Positions 16,997 to 26,788 of a stretch of DNA of 64,000 bases are shown here, piece by piece. The notes under the pieces are model-generated. The model did no database searches. It had not been told where the DNA came from and was given only the letters and a program-made list of their open reading frames with translations. How positions within the stretch are numbered: position 1 is the first letter of the stretch; the number at the start of each line of letters is the position of its first letter. This DNA is from Chloroflexota bacterium (GTDB lineage Bacteria; Chloroflexota; UBA6077; JACCZL01): assembly GCA_030447245.1 (NCBI GenBank), contig JAUJPG010000013.1, forward strand, positions 1 to 64,000, in the 5' to 3' direction. The position numbers and the translations under genes were made by a program.

Positions 16997-17842
16997 ATGG
17001 CGGTCCTGGGCCTGAGTCGCAGGCAGCGTCACCTCGCCTGGCAGGCGCTCCTGTACGTCGTGCTCAGTGCCGCCTCGCTGGTCGTCCTGCTGCCGTACAT
17101 CTGGATGGTTTCGACGTCGCTGAAGCCGAGCGCCGAGGTTTTCACGTCGGTTCCACATTTCATCCCGCAGAGCCCCCGCTGGCAGAACTATCTCGACGTG
17201 TTGCGCACCTACCAGGTCGGCCAGTGGCTCATCAACAGCTTTATCGTGTCGTCGATCGAAGCGGCCGGGGTAGTGTCCACCTCGATCCTGGCCGGCTATG
17301 CCTTCGGGCGGCTCCGCTTCTGGGGGCGCGACGCGATCTTCTTCATGTATCTTGGAGCGATGATGGTCCCGATTCAGGTCACGCTCATTCCAAGCTTCCT
17401 GATCGTCGGCTGGCTCGGCTGGATTGACACCTATGAGGGCCTCGTGGTCCCGAGGATCGTCGCCTTCTTCGGGGTGTTCCTGATGCGCCAGTTCTTCCTG
17501 AACTTCCCGTCTGAGCTGGAGGACGCCGCCTTCATCGACGGGAGTAGTCGCTGGCGGGCGCTCTGGCAGATCGTGCTGCCGCTGAGCATGCCGGCAGTGG
17601 CGGCGCTGTCGATCTTCTCGTTCACCGCGGCCTGGAACGACTTCCTCTGGCCGCTGGTCGTCGTCAACTCGGAAGAGATGAAAACGGTCCAGCTTGGCCT
17701 GTCCTCGATGAAAGGGGAGCTGAGCGACTGGAGCCTGATCATGGCCGGTGCCACGCTGTCGGCCTTGCCCCTGCTCCTGCTCTACCTCGTGCTCCAACAG
17801 TATTTCGTCCGAGGCGTTGTGATGAGTGGACTCAAGGGTTGA
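16997..17842 (+). CDS. carbohydrate ABC transporter permease (MalG/UgpE type)
   Basis: 281 residues from an ATG at 16997 with GGAGG 8-9 nt upstream; the open frame reaching back to 16946 has no such signal. It has six helices and the MalG-type EAA loop (ELEDAAFIDGSSRWRALWQI). It also shows the typical start VVLLPYIWMVSTSLKPSAE and end QQYFVRGVVMSGLKG. It is the partner of the permease upstream (71 nt gap) in the same importer. Confidence 0.93.
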   Translation: MAVLGLSRRQRHLAWQALLYVVLSAASLVVLLPYIWMVSTSLKPSAEVFTSVPHFIPQSPRWQNYLDVLRTYQVGQWLINSFIVSSIEAAGVVSTSILAGYAFGRLRFWGRDAIFFMYLGAMMVPIQVTLIPSFLIVGWLGWIDTYEGLVVPRIVAFFGVFLMRQFFLNFPSELEDAAFIDGSSRWRALWQIVLPLSMPAVAALSIFSFTAAWNDFLWPLVVVNSEEMKTVQLGLSSMKGELSDWSLIMAGATLSALPLLLLYLVLQQYFVRGVVMSGLKG

Positions 17843-17941
17843 GTGCCGCTGTGAAGGTGAGCGCCGTCGGCCCTGATCGAAGCGCGTCGTTAGGCCCGCG
17901 GCGGGTGAGCCGACCCGGGCCTGGAGCAAAGGAGCACCGTC

Positions 17942-19300
17942 ATGTCTGAACGAAGTCCGAAGCAGGTCGATCGACGCATGTTCTTGATGACGGGGAGTGG
18001 TGCGCTCGCCACACTGTTTGCCGCCGGGTGTCGTCCACAGGCACCAGCGACTGGCGGGGCGGCGGACAAGGTACCCGCGAAGGGCGCGGAGCAGAATGCG
18101 CCAGCCGCCCAATCCGCTGGCAAGACGGCCGTGCTGCAGTTGTGGTTCGACATCCCCGGGTCCCAACAGGAGCACATCAAGAAGGTCAACGAGAAGTTCT
18201 CGGCCGAGAACTCGGGCATCGAAGTCAGGACCACCGTCGTCCCAATCGCCGAGATGCCGACCAAGCTGGCGACGGCCGTCGCCGGCGGCAACCCGCCGGA
18301 CCTGGCCTACCTCGGTGGCCCATCGCTGGCCAGCAACCTGATCCAGGCCGGCAAGGTCGAATCGCTGTCCAAGTACCAGAAGGATATCGCGACGCTCGAC
18401 TGGCTCGATCCGATCAAGAGGCTCCTTACTCGCGGAGACGACTTCTACGCATTGCCGGTCAACTCCGGCGTGCTCGGCCTCTACTACAACGCCGATCTGT
18501 ACAAGAAGGCCGACCTCCACCCGGACAAGCCGCCCGCCACCTGGGACGACCTCGTCAAGAACGCCCGGGCAATCGCCAAGGCCGACCAGCAGGTCTGGGG
18601 GCACTACATCGGCACGAAGCCGATCACCTGGTCGGCGGACCAGGTGTGGATTGCCTACCTCTGGCAGGCCGGCGGGGAATGGCTGACATCCGACGAGAAG
18701 TCGGCCGCGTTCAACTCGGAGGCGGGCGTCGAGGCGCTCAAGTTCTATGTCGATCTCGTGCACGAGCACAAAGTCACGCCGCTCAAGGCGATCGACAACA
18801 TTGTCAGCGGCAACGACTTCGAAACCGGCAAGGTCGGCCACATGCAGCTCTACCCGATCTGGGTCTTGCGCGCCGAGGCGATGTCGTTCCCGGTCCGCAC
18901 GGCGCCGATGCCCCAACACAAGGCGAGCGCGGTGCCCCTCGGGATGGGAACGATGCCGATCTTCTCGGACAGCAAGAACAAGGAAGCGTCCTGGACCTAC
19001 CTGAGCTGGCTGATGAAGCCGGAGAACGCCGTGTTCTGGGTCTCCGGCCTGGGCAATCTTCCGGCGCGCGTCTCGATCCGCGACACAGCCGCCTGGAAAG
19101 AGCATGCCGCCAAGCATCCGCTGATGCAGCCGTTCCTTGACGCGCAGCCGCGGGCGCGGATCGCGTACTTCGGCAAGGGCGCGCAGGAGATCTCCACGCA
19201 GGTTGGCCAGGCAATCGAGAGCGCGGTCTTCCAGCGGAAGAGCCCCAAGCAGGCGCTCGACGACGCGGCCAGGGCTGCCGACGAGATCCTGGCCAGATAA
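17942..19300 (+). CDS. sugar-binding lipoprotein of the ABC importer (family 1 SBP)
   Basis: 452 residues. The N-terminus RRMFLMTGSGALATLFAAGC combines a twin-arginine-like start with a lipobox (FAAGC), so the mature protein is a membrane-anchored lipoprotein. The body is a family-1 solute-binding protein: VLQLWFDIPGSQQEHIKKVN, VAGGNPPDLAYLGGPS, YALPVNSGVLGLYYNADLY, and GTMPIFSDSKNKEASW. It follows its permeases by about 100 nt. The ligand is unknown and probably an oligosaccharide. Confidence 0.92.
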   Translation: MSERSPKQVDRRMFLMTGSGALATLFAAGCRPQAPATGGAADKVPAKGAEQNAPAAQSAGKTAVLQLWFDIPGSQQEHIKKVNEKFSAENSGIEVRTTVVPIAEMPTKLATAVAGGNPPDLAYLGGPSLASNLIQAGKVESLSKYQKDIATLDWLDPIKRLLTRGDDFYALPVNSGVLGLYYNADLYKKADLHPDKPPATWDDLVKNARAIAKADQQVWGHYIGTKPITWSADQVWIAYLWQAGGEWLTSDEKSAAFNSEAGVEALKFYVDLVHEHKVTPLKAIDNIVSGNDFETGKVGHMQLYPIWVLRAEAMSFPVRTAPMPQHKASAVPLGMGTMPIFSDSKNKEASWTYLSWLMKPENAVFWVSGLGNLPARVSIRDTAAWKEHAAKHPLMQPFLDAQPRARIAYFGKGAQEISTQVGQAIESAVFQRKSPKQALDDAARAADEILAR

Positions 19301-19341
19301 GGAGAGCTGCACTCATACCGGACGCCAGCAATGGCGCTGCG

Positions 19342-20020
19342 ATGAACGTCGTCCTGGTCGATTGCGATACGCTCAGACCTGACGAGGTCGGCTGCTACGA
19401 TCACCCACCGCCCGGGCGCCGGATCGCGACGCCCGACCCTGACGCCTTTGCCCGCCAGAGAGTCCGCATTACTCGCGCCGATCCGGAGTCCTTGCCGACC
19501 CTACCGGCCCGACGGGCGCTCCACTCCGGTGCGCGAACCAATCGGCTTCACGACGGCGACTCTCGCCTCAAGGGCGGCTTCATCGCCACCCCGGGCTCGG
19601 GACCGATCCCGGAGGAGCAGCACATGCCGTAGGAGATCCTTGGCGAGGTCGGCGATCGGAGGCCTTTCTCTGATCCGTACCGCCGGTTCAAGCTCTCATA
19701 GAACCTCTGGCACCGCGTTGACCATTGGACATTCGTCCGCGGTCAGGAAACGGACCACTGCGCGAGTGGTCCGTTCGCGTTTCAGGAGGAGATCAACTTC
19801 TGGGTGCCGTGCGACCCTCCTGGTTCTCGCACGGCATCGTACCGAGCTGGACGATGCGCTGGTGATCGTGGCCTCCGACCACGGCCACAGCCTCTGGGAG
19901 CGTCGGAGTAGATCCGCAAGTGCGGCTCCCCGTCAGACTCGGAGGCGTCGACGTCGCGCTGCTGATCCGCCACCCGCGCGGCCTCCCCACTAGTCGTCTT
20001 TACGGTCGACCAGATCCTCG
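19342..20020 (+). pseudogene. decayed sulfatase-superfamily gene
   Basis: The fragment starts at an ATG 42 nt after the binding-protein gene. It opens like a sulfatase (NVVLVDCDTLRPDEVGCY, then ESLPTLPARRALHSG, where the nucleophile motif is T-x-P-x-R rather than C-x-P-x-R). It then loses long stretches. Later relics appear in other frames: NLWHRVDHWTFVRGQET, LDDALVIVASDHGHSLWE and VALLIRHPRG. Only about 680 nt of an expected 1.4 kb or so remain, with stops and frame changes. Larger deletions show real decay, not just base-calling error. Its place suggests it once ended the import operon. Confidence 0.8.
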
Positions 20021-20027
20021 GCGAGCG

Positions 20028-22315
20028 CTAGTCTTCAGCGAGCGCGGCGCGATGCTCCGCGGCCGGGTCCCGCTGCTGATCGTCCCTCAGTTCCACCACC
20101 ACGCGGCGGAGCGTGCCGGTGAAGGTAAAGGGAACCTCGTACTGCTCGCTCACTGGCGAGCCATCGTCGCGGCCACAATGGAGGCCGGCCTGCGCTGCCA
20201 TGAACGGCCAGGTCTCTGAAAGCTCACCCACGCCGACCCGCTCGCCGTCGATCAGCAGCGTTCCCGTGCCGCGATGCGGACCAGTCTTGGCGAACTCGAA
20301 GCGCAGCGTGCTCCGGCCTTCCATGACCTCGGCATCGGACCGGATCACATAGCGGACGTCGCCGAAATTGTACTCGTACACAAGCCGGCGGTCCTTGAGG
20401 AACAGGACGTAGCCGCCGAAGCGGTTGCCGGCCGCCAGCAGCACACCCTCGGCCCCTTCGCGCGGGATCTCAACGTCGGCCTCGATGGCGTACGAGCGAT
20501 TGGTGATGTTCGGTGAGTTCTGCCGCTCGACCCGCGCCATCCCCGGAAAGTAGGTGAAGCGGGTCCGAGCGCCGGGCCGCCCGGCAGCGCGCAGGAAGCC
20601 GATGTCGCGGTCGTCAAGCGGCAGGACGTCGTACTTGCCGGCCTCGGCCCACCAGAGCTCGATCAGCTCGCGCAGCTTCTCGGGATGCTCGGCGGCCAGG
20701 TCGCGACTCTCGGCGTAGTCCCCGTCGAGGTGGTACAGCTCCCAGCGATCCTCGGCGAAATCCGCGCCGGTCTGGTGTTTCGCCACCGCCTTCCAGCCCC
20801 GGTGCCAGATCGCCCGGTTGCCGAGCATCTCGTAATACTGCACCCGCTTGCGGGTCGGCACCGTCGGATCGTCGAACGTGTAGGCCACGCTCGTCCCGTG
20901 GATCGGGAGCTGCGGGACGTCGTTGAGGATGGCCGGCGCCTCGACGCCGAGCAGCTCCAGGATCGTCGGCACGATGTCGATCACGTGGTGGTACTGGTGG
21001 CGCAGGCCGGTGTTCTTGATCCGGGCCGGCCAGTGAACGATCAGCGGGTCGCGCACGCCGCCACCGTGGGTGTTCTTCTTGTACCACTTGAGCGGCGTGT
21101 TGCCAGCCTGGGCCCAGCCGGTCGGGTAGTGCGGGTTGGTTGTCTCGTCGCCCAGCTGTTCCAGGGTGGGCAGGCTCACCTCCAGCGGCTCGGCGACGCG
21201 GTTGGAGTGGGCCTTGTAGACGTTGGCGTAGCCGATGCGGCCTCCCTCGTTGCTGGCGCCATTGTCGGAGAGCAGGACGATCATCGTGTTGTCGAGCTGG
21301 CCGATCTCCTGGACGTAATCTACCAGCCGACCGATCTGGGCATCGGTGTGCTCGAGAAAGCCCGCGTACACCTCCATCTGGCGTGCGGCGAACCGCTGCT
21401 CATCGGGCGTCAGCTCCTCCCAGGCCGGTACGTCGTCGTTGCGCGGCGCCAGCTCGGTATCGGGCGGGACGATCCCGATGTCGAGCTGGCGGGCCAGCCA
21501 CTCCCCGCGGACGACGTCCCAGCCCCGGTCGTACCGCCCTCGGTACTTGTCGACGTACGCCTTCGGGACCTGGTGCGGCCAGTGGCACGCTCCCAGGGCC
21601 GCGTACAGGAAGAACGGCTTCTCCGGCGTGACGCTCTTCTGATCGCGGATGTACTCGATGGCGTGATCGACCAGATCCTCGGAGACGTGATAGCCCGGCC
21701 GGCGTGGCGTGTCGATCGGCTGGTTGCCGTCGCACAGCTCAGGGTGCCACTGGTCGGTGTAGCCGGCCGGGAACCCGTACCAGCGGTCGAACCCGCGCTG
21801 AAGCGGCCAGGCGTCGAACGGACCCGACGCGGTCGCGTCCCGCAGCGGCATCAGGTGCCACTTGCCGACGGTGAACGTGTTGTAGCCGTGTGGGCGCAGC
21901 ATCTCGGGGAGCGTCGCCGCGCGCCTGGTCAGCCGTCCCTGGTAGCCGGGATAGCCGGTCGCGAACTCGGTGACGATCCCCAGCCCCGCCGCGTGATGAT
22001 TGCGGCCGGTCAGCAGGCTCGCCCGCGTCGGCGAGCACATCGCGGTCGTGTGGAAGTTGGTGTAGAGCAGGCCCCCAGCCGCCAACCGGTCCATGCTCGG
22101 CGTCTCGATATCCGACCCGTAGCAGCCGAAGTGAGCGAAGCCGACGTCGTCGAGCAAGATAAAGACGATGTTCGGCGCCCCCTCCGGGGCCCGGGCGGCT
22201 CAGGCCACAGGGGAGTGGACTCCTGGTAGGTGCGACCGCGACGAAAGACGATCACACCGGGAACGGCAACGCTGACAGACTCGCCAGACGGCATGACGTC
22301 ACTATCAAACGGCAA
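20028..22315 (-). CDS. arylsulfatase, formylglycine type (one frame break near the N-terminus)
   Basis: The main frame gives 709 residues from a TTG inside the first beta strand. The true N-terminus lies in the next frame, from an ATG at 22315 (PFDSDVMPSGES...RRGRTYQESTPLWPEPP). It joins the main frame if one C is restored near 22188. The combined protein reads RTYQESTPLWP, then APNIVFILLDDVGF, exactly as in this sulfatase group. The motif CSPTRASLLTGR supplies the Cys converted to formylglycine. Metal ligands include the N-terminal DD, and SDNGASNEGG further on. After about residue 520 a beta-rich C-terminal domain follows. It lacks a signal peptide, so it is possibly cytosolic. It hydrolyses a sulfate ester, probably on an imported glycan. 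Two decayed dehydrogenase genes precede it on the same strand. Confidence 0.85.
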
Positions 22316-22380
22316 CGCTGACCACCTGGGGATCGCCCTGGGATTCGGGCAGTCGTCCGACCGTCGCGCTCATCGTTACC

Positions 22381-22761
22381 GATGTACTCATAGTGAACTC
22401 GTCGGCGCCACTATCGGAGGTAGACCCGGCCTCCGGCGCACCCGCCCCCTCGTCCTCATCCGAACACGTTCGGCTTGTTCGAACCCGTGCGTATCAGGAC
22501 GTCGCGTTCAGACGGCGAGAAACCGCTGGGGATGGATACCTGAGGGGTGCTCCAGCGCTTGGTCTCGTTACTCGTCAGCGAAACGGTCGCTCACGCGGCG
22601 TCGTTCGGGTTGATGTTGCACACGATGGCCGAGCGGGCAGTGTAGATGGCCATCTGGTTGCGGATTCCGCCGAGCACCGCGTCAGACGTACTGGGCGACG
22701 CTGCCGTCGTCGTGACGCATCGTGCCTCCGTCGCCTTCCACGTGTAGATGTACTCATAGTG
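22381..22761. repeat. 15-bp direct repeats bracketing 351 bp
   Basis: GATGTACTCATAGTG occurs at 22381-22395 and again at 22747-22761. The segment between contains the end of a decayed dehydrogenase copy. Exact direct repeats of this size can be a duplicated target site, a slippage/deletion substrate or a regulator half-site pair. No transposase lies between them. Confidence 0.6.
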
Positions 22762-23080
22762 CCAACCGTCGTCCGTCCCTCATGTACAGCAGCGGGTGGC
22801 AGCGTGACCACTGCCCGAGCGCTTGTTGAGCGTGGGTGCCGCTGTGGCTCTCCTCGCCGACCATACGGAGGGGTGATCGCAGGCGCCGCGCCTTCTGGAT
22901 CGGCGGCGCCAGTTCTCGGCGTAGCGCACCCCGGCGGCGGGTGAGCAACCCTCGTCCTCAGGTACCTCGCCGAGCATCACAGGTCGATCACGTGCTTGCG
23001 GGCCCGGCGGCGGGCGAGCGCGAGCGGCGCGTGCAGGCTCGTCGCCAAGTCGACGACGTCGATGATCGAGGACCTGCTCG
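22500..23080 (-). pseudogene. Gfo/Idh/MocA dehydrogenase remnant, shortened copy B
   Basis: This stretch mirrors 23330-24480 block by block and in the same order, at roughly half the length. For example, 22610-22710 matches 23441-23600, 22830-22930 matches 23880-24070, and 22970-23070 matches 24226-24460. Internal pieces of about 5-40 bases are missing throughout. No frame is maintained. It is a second, heavily deleted copy of the oxidoreductase described at 23080-24700, arranged head to tail after it on the minus strand. Confidence 0.7.
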
Positions 23081-24700
23081 AGCTCATTCGGGCGCAGATC
23101 GACGCGGCGGCCTGATCGATCGCTGCACACCATAGACCCGACGTAGGCGCCGTAGATCGTCGCCAGGACGTCGCGCGCCAGAGCGCCGTCGTCGAGCGGG
23201 TCACGGCCGAACGCCACCCACGGGCCACGTCCACGGGTCGGCGCGCCGGCGCTGAGTGGTGCAACTCCTGGGGGATAGCCGCGGGTCATCCAATCTTCGT
23301 CGGGCTGAGGGTCGACCCCCTGCGCCAGCTCCAGCCAGCCTTGGTCTCGACTTGCCGCCTCGACCAGGTACTCGTCGGCGAAGACGGTCGAGTCGCGGTG
23401 CGTAGGCCGTTGGACGGCGTCGTTCGGCTCCTCAAACAAGTTGATGTTGCACACGATGGCCAAGGCCCCAACCGGGCAGTGTAGCCGAATGGCCATCTGG
23501 ATTGCGGTTCATTCCGCCTGGAGCACCGCGTCAGACGCGCTGATCTGGGCGACGCTGCCGTCGTCAAACTGTGACGAGCATCGTGCCCCAGTCCTCGACG
23601 TCGGCCCCGTTCCACGATGCTGAGAAACCATGATCAGTGACTGGCGCAGCGCTCGGCGCCCAGGACGAAGCCGAGGATCTCGGCGAGCTGGCAAGCCGAG
23701 CAGGCGACACTTCGAACGCGAGCACCACCGTCGCCGGGTTCGGGCGTACGGCGTCCCGCGCAGGCGACGGCCCTCGTCGGCCTTGCAGGTTGCCGATGTA
23801 CATGCTCGCCACCGCCGAGCGGGCATGGCGATGAATGCGCCCTTGCCGAGCAGCGAGCCAGCCGCCGCCCGCTCTCCCAGCGCTTGTTGATAGGAGGCCG
23901 TGCCGCGAAGGTCGAGGAGCAGGTCCGGCGCCGGGCAGAATGCCCATGGCTCTCCTCGCCGACCAGAATCTCTACGGAGGATCGGTCCGGCGCGCGAGGC
24001 CGAGGACCAGCAGGCGCCGCGATGAAGCCTTCTGGATCGGCGGCGCGTAGCGCCCAGTTCTCGGCTGGGAGAGTAGGCGACCAGTCAGGCCGACAAGGAC
24101 CAGCGCGAAGACTGGCGGGCCGAAGCCAAGCGCGGCGCGGCAGCGCCGAGCGAGCAGCATCAGGCCGACGATGCCGATGGTGCCCGCGCCTTCGTCCGCG
24201 CTCGCCTGAGCAGCGCTCGCGCGCCGAGCATCACGCCTCAGGGACGTTGACCATCGAGGTGGTCGCCCGAAGAAGCCAGCATGATGCGGCTCGAGCCCGA
24301 CGATCACGTCCCGACTTCGGCCCAATACCCGGGCGGCGGCGAGCGCGAGCGGGGTGAGGCGCGGCCCTGCAGCCCTCGGCGATGTCCATCAGGGCGTCGG
24401 GGCGCAGACAGCGCGACGAGGTCGACGCCGCCCGCCGATCACCGAGGACCTGCTGTCGCCAGCAGGTACCCGGCCAGCGAGAAGGTCCTGCGTAGCCGAC
24501 GAGGGATGGCCCTGGACCGCCAGGCGACGGCGGCCTGCCGCCCATGCCATCCAGGGCGGCGTCCACGCGGCCTCGCGCGGTGACGGAGCCGGTTCGCCAG
24601 CTCCGTGACCCGGCGATCTTCCGGGAGAATGGTCGCACCCACCTGCTGTACACAGTCGCCGGCGAGCGCGGCATCGCCGTCGCCAAGTTGATAGAGTAGG
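23080..24700 (-). pseudogene. Gfo/Idh/MocA-family oxidoreductase, decayed copy A
   Basis: The best preserved part, read on the minus strand from about 23600 to 23080, is the C-terminal half of a Gfo/Idh/MocA dehydrogenase: FDDGSVAQISASDAVLQAE, then after a frame change VCNINLFEEPNDAVQR, STVFADEYLVEAASRDQGW, DEDWMTRGYP, and DVLATIYGAYVGSM...GRRVDLRP. Toward the N-terminus (24700-23600) the frame breaks repeatedly and no intact Rossmann motif is visible. Such enzymes oxidise sugars or inositols with NAD(P). With the adjacent sulfatase it would have formed a glycan-processing operon. As sequenced it cannot be functional. Confidence 0.75.
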
Positions 24701-24785
24701 GAGCGGCATGGGCGTTCGATGAGGGCGCCCGTCTGCGTGACGCCGAGGCGCTGGGAGCTGATCCGAAGTGGGTGGAGGAGGGAAC

Positions 24786-25691
24786 GTGTCGGACAAGCGA
24801 GTGGCATTCATCGGCCTCGGCAACCTGGGGTTCCCGATTGCTCAGAACCTGGTCGACGACGGGTTCGAGCTGAAGATCTTCGACCTGCAGAGCGAGAGTG
24901 ATGCCGTCACCGCCCTGGTGGCCAGGGGAGCAGTCTTCGAAGAGTCGCGCCGGAAGCTCGTCGAGGCGGTCGACGTCGTCGTCACGCTCCTGCCCGATTC
25001 CGACATCGTCCTGAACACCTATCTGGGGTCCGACGGCCTGATCGGCCATCTCGCGCCCGGCACCCGCTGCGTCGAGATGACCTCCGGCTATCCGGAGGCG
25101 ACCGTCCGACTCGGCAAAGTCCTGGGTGAGGCCGGCGCTCGACTGATCGACGCTCCGATCTGCAACGGCGCGGTGCCAGGCGCGTACGCGCGGCGACTGG
25201 TCCACCTGGTGGGGGGTGAGCGCGAAGATTTCGAGGCGTGCCGCGCGCTGCTGAGCGCCAGCGCGCGCGAGGTCATCCACGTCGGGCCACTCGGCACCGG
25301 ACACGCGATGAAGGCGGTAAATAACTCGGTCCTGGCGACGTGCAACGCTGCCGTCACGGAGGGCCTGGCGCTGCTCGCCGCCTACGGCGTTCCGCCCGAC
25401 CGCGCGCTGGAGGCTCTCGCCGAGTGCTCGATCAACATCAACGCCTTCGAGCAGACGGCGGCGGCCTTCCGGGGGGACTGGGACGCGCCGGCGAGCTTTC
25501 GCCTGGCGCTTCAGCGGAAGGACATGCGCTACGCGGCCCACCTCGCCTCAGACCTCGGCGTGCCACACCCGGTCGGCGACGCGGCGCACGGCGTACTTCT
25601 GGACGCCGAGCGGGCCGGGTTCGACGACACCGACTGGAGCCAGGGGGCCTTCCGGCGCTACGGCCTGCAGCGCTTACCGACCGACGGGTAA
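24786..25691 (+). CDS. NAD(P)-dependent 3-hydroxyisobutyrate-dehydrogenase-family oxidoreductase
   Basis: 301 residues from a GTG at 24786 preceded by GGAGGAGGG; an in-frame start at 24768 is weaker. The N-terminal Rossmann motif is VAFIGLGNLGFPIAQNL. LLPDSDIV and MTSGYPEAT follow in the cofactor domain. The active-site Lys is in GTGHAMKAVNNSVLA, within the all-helical C-terminal domain. The substrate loop reads IDAPICNGAVPGAY where typical members have a Gly-rich SGG motif, so it is not a standard 3-hydroxyisobutyrate enzyme. Family members reduce or oxidise beta-hydroxyacids such as tartronate or sugar-derived acids. Its position between sugar-import clusters suggests sugar-acid metabolism, which is inference. 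Confidence 0.88.
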   Translation: MSDKRVAFIGLGNLGFPIAQNLVDDGFELKIFDLQSESDAVTALVARGAVFEESRRKLVEAVDVVVTLLPDSDIVLNTYLGSDGLIGHLAPGTRCVEMTSGYPEATVRLGKVLGEAGARLIDAPICNGAVPGAYARRLVHLVGGEREDFEACRALLSASAREVIHVGPLGTGHAMKAVNNSVLATCNAAVTEGLALLAAYGVPPDRALEALAECSININAFEQTAAAFRGDWDAPASFRLALQRKDMRYAAHLASDLGVPHPVGDAAHGVLLDAERAGFDDTDWSQGAFRRYGLQRLPTDG

Positions 25692-25933
25692 TTCCAAACA
25701 GGTCTCGCCCATCGCGCCATGGCGGCGTTCAGCCGTCACATCGCCTCCCACGATTCGCTCGCCCCGAATCCGCATGCCCAGCTACTGGTGCTCCCAGCAA
25801 GCGACCGAGTAAGCAGCTCATCGGCGAGCCACGCGGGCCGCTGGCCGCTCGCCGTGAACGTCTACAAACCCGCACGCGCGCGCGGCGCCGCTGATCGACT
25901 ACGGACAGCCTGGCATCATGGCGTACGACCGCC

Positions 25934-26788
25934 CTAGCCCTTGATCCCGCCGGCGGTCAGGCCACGCACCAGGTAATTGCGCACCAGCAGCGAGAAGATG
26001 ACCACCGGGAGCATGACGAGAGTTCCTCCCGCGGCGATCTTGCCCCACTCCCAGCCCTGGTACTGCATGAAGTTGACGACAGCCACCGGCGCGGTCATCG
26101 CTTGCGTCCGGGTCAGGATCAGAGCGTAGAAGAAGTCGTTCCAGGAGAACAGGAAACAGAAGATCGCGGTGGCGGCGAGACCGGGGGCGGAGAGCGGGAG
26201 CGTGACGCGGAAGAACGAGCCCCAGACTGAGCCGCCGTCGATCCAGGCGGCCTCCTCGAGCGCCCGTGGGATGCTGTCGAAGAAGATCCGCATCATCCAG
26301 ATCACCAGCGACAGGTTGAAGGTCATGTAGATGACGACCAGCCCTTGCACGGTGTCCAGCATTTCGAGGTAGCGGTAGGCCAGGAAGAACGGGATGGTAA
26401 AGGCGATCGGCGGGGCCATCCGGGTGGCCAGGATCCACAGCTCGATGTGCCGTTCGGCCCTGAAGCGGGCGCGCGACAGCGCGTAGGCGGCCGGCACGCC
26501 GATCAGCAGCGAGAGCACGGTGGACGCGACGCTCGAGACGGTGCTGTTCCAGAAGTTGCGGGGGAACTGGCCGGATCGTAGTGCCAGGTAGTTGTCGAGG
26601 GTAGGCCAGACGAAGATCGCCGACGAGAACATCTCGATCTCGGGCCGCAGCGACATCTGGAGCAGCCAGAGGAACGGGAAGACTACCACCAAGAGGAGCG
26701 CGCCGACGCCAGCGAAGTACAGCACTCGGGTCGGACCGAGCCGTCGTCGGCCGCGGCCCCTGGGCAGGGTGAGGCTGGCGCTACTCAA
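25934..26788 (-). CDS. carbohydrate ABC transporter permease (MalG type), second system
   Basis: 284 residues from a TTG at 26788 that overlaps the stop of the upstream permease by 8 nt, so translation is probably coupled. Six helices; the EAA loop is LEEAAWIDGGSVWGSFFRV, and the C-terminus VRNYLVRGLTAGGIKG is typical. It is the third gene of a minus-strand importer (binding protein 29239, permease 27737, this gene). It converges with the dehydrogenase at 24786 across a 242-bp gap in which I see nothing identifiable. Confidence 0.92.
   Translation of the reverse strand: MSSASLTLPRGRGRRRLGPTRVLYFAGVGALLLVVVFPFLWLLQMSLRPEIEMFSSAIFVWPTLDNYLALRSGQFPRNFWNSTVSSVASTVLSLLIGVPAAYALSRARFRAERHIELWILATRMAPPIAFTIPFFLAYRYLEMLDTVQGLVVIYMTFNLSLVIWMMRIFFDSIPRALEEAAWIDGGSVWGSFFRVTLPLSAPGLAATAIFCFLFSWNDFFYALILTRTQAMTAPVAVVNFMQYQGWEWGKIAAGGTLVMLPVVIFSLLVRNYLVRGLTAGGIKG

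Noticed and set aside
16940..19312. A 790-codon open frame on the minus strand across the permease and binding-protein genes
   Set aside because: It is antisense to two clear family genes. Its translation is Arg/Asp/Leu/Gly-rich without family motifs, a usual artefact of GC-rich codon bias.
25692..25933. A 72-codon frame in the gap after the dehydrogenase
   Set aside because: No recognisable family and no ribosome binding site; the gap lies between convergent genes.
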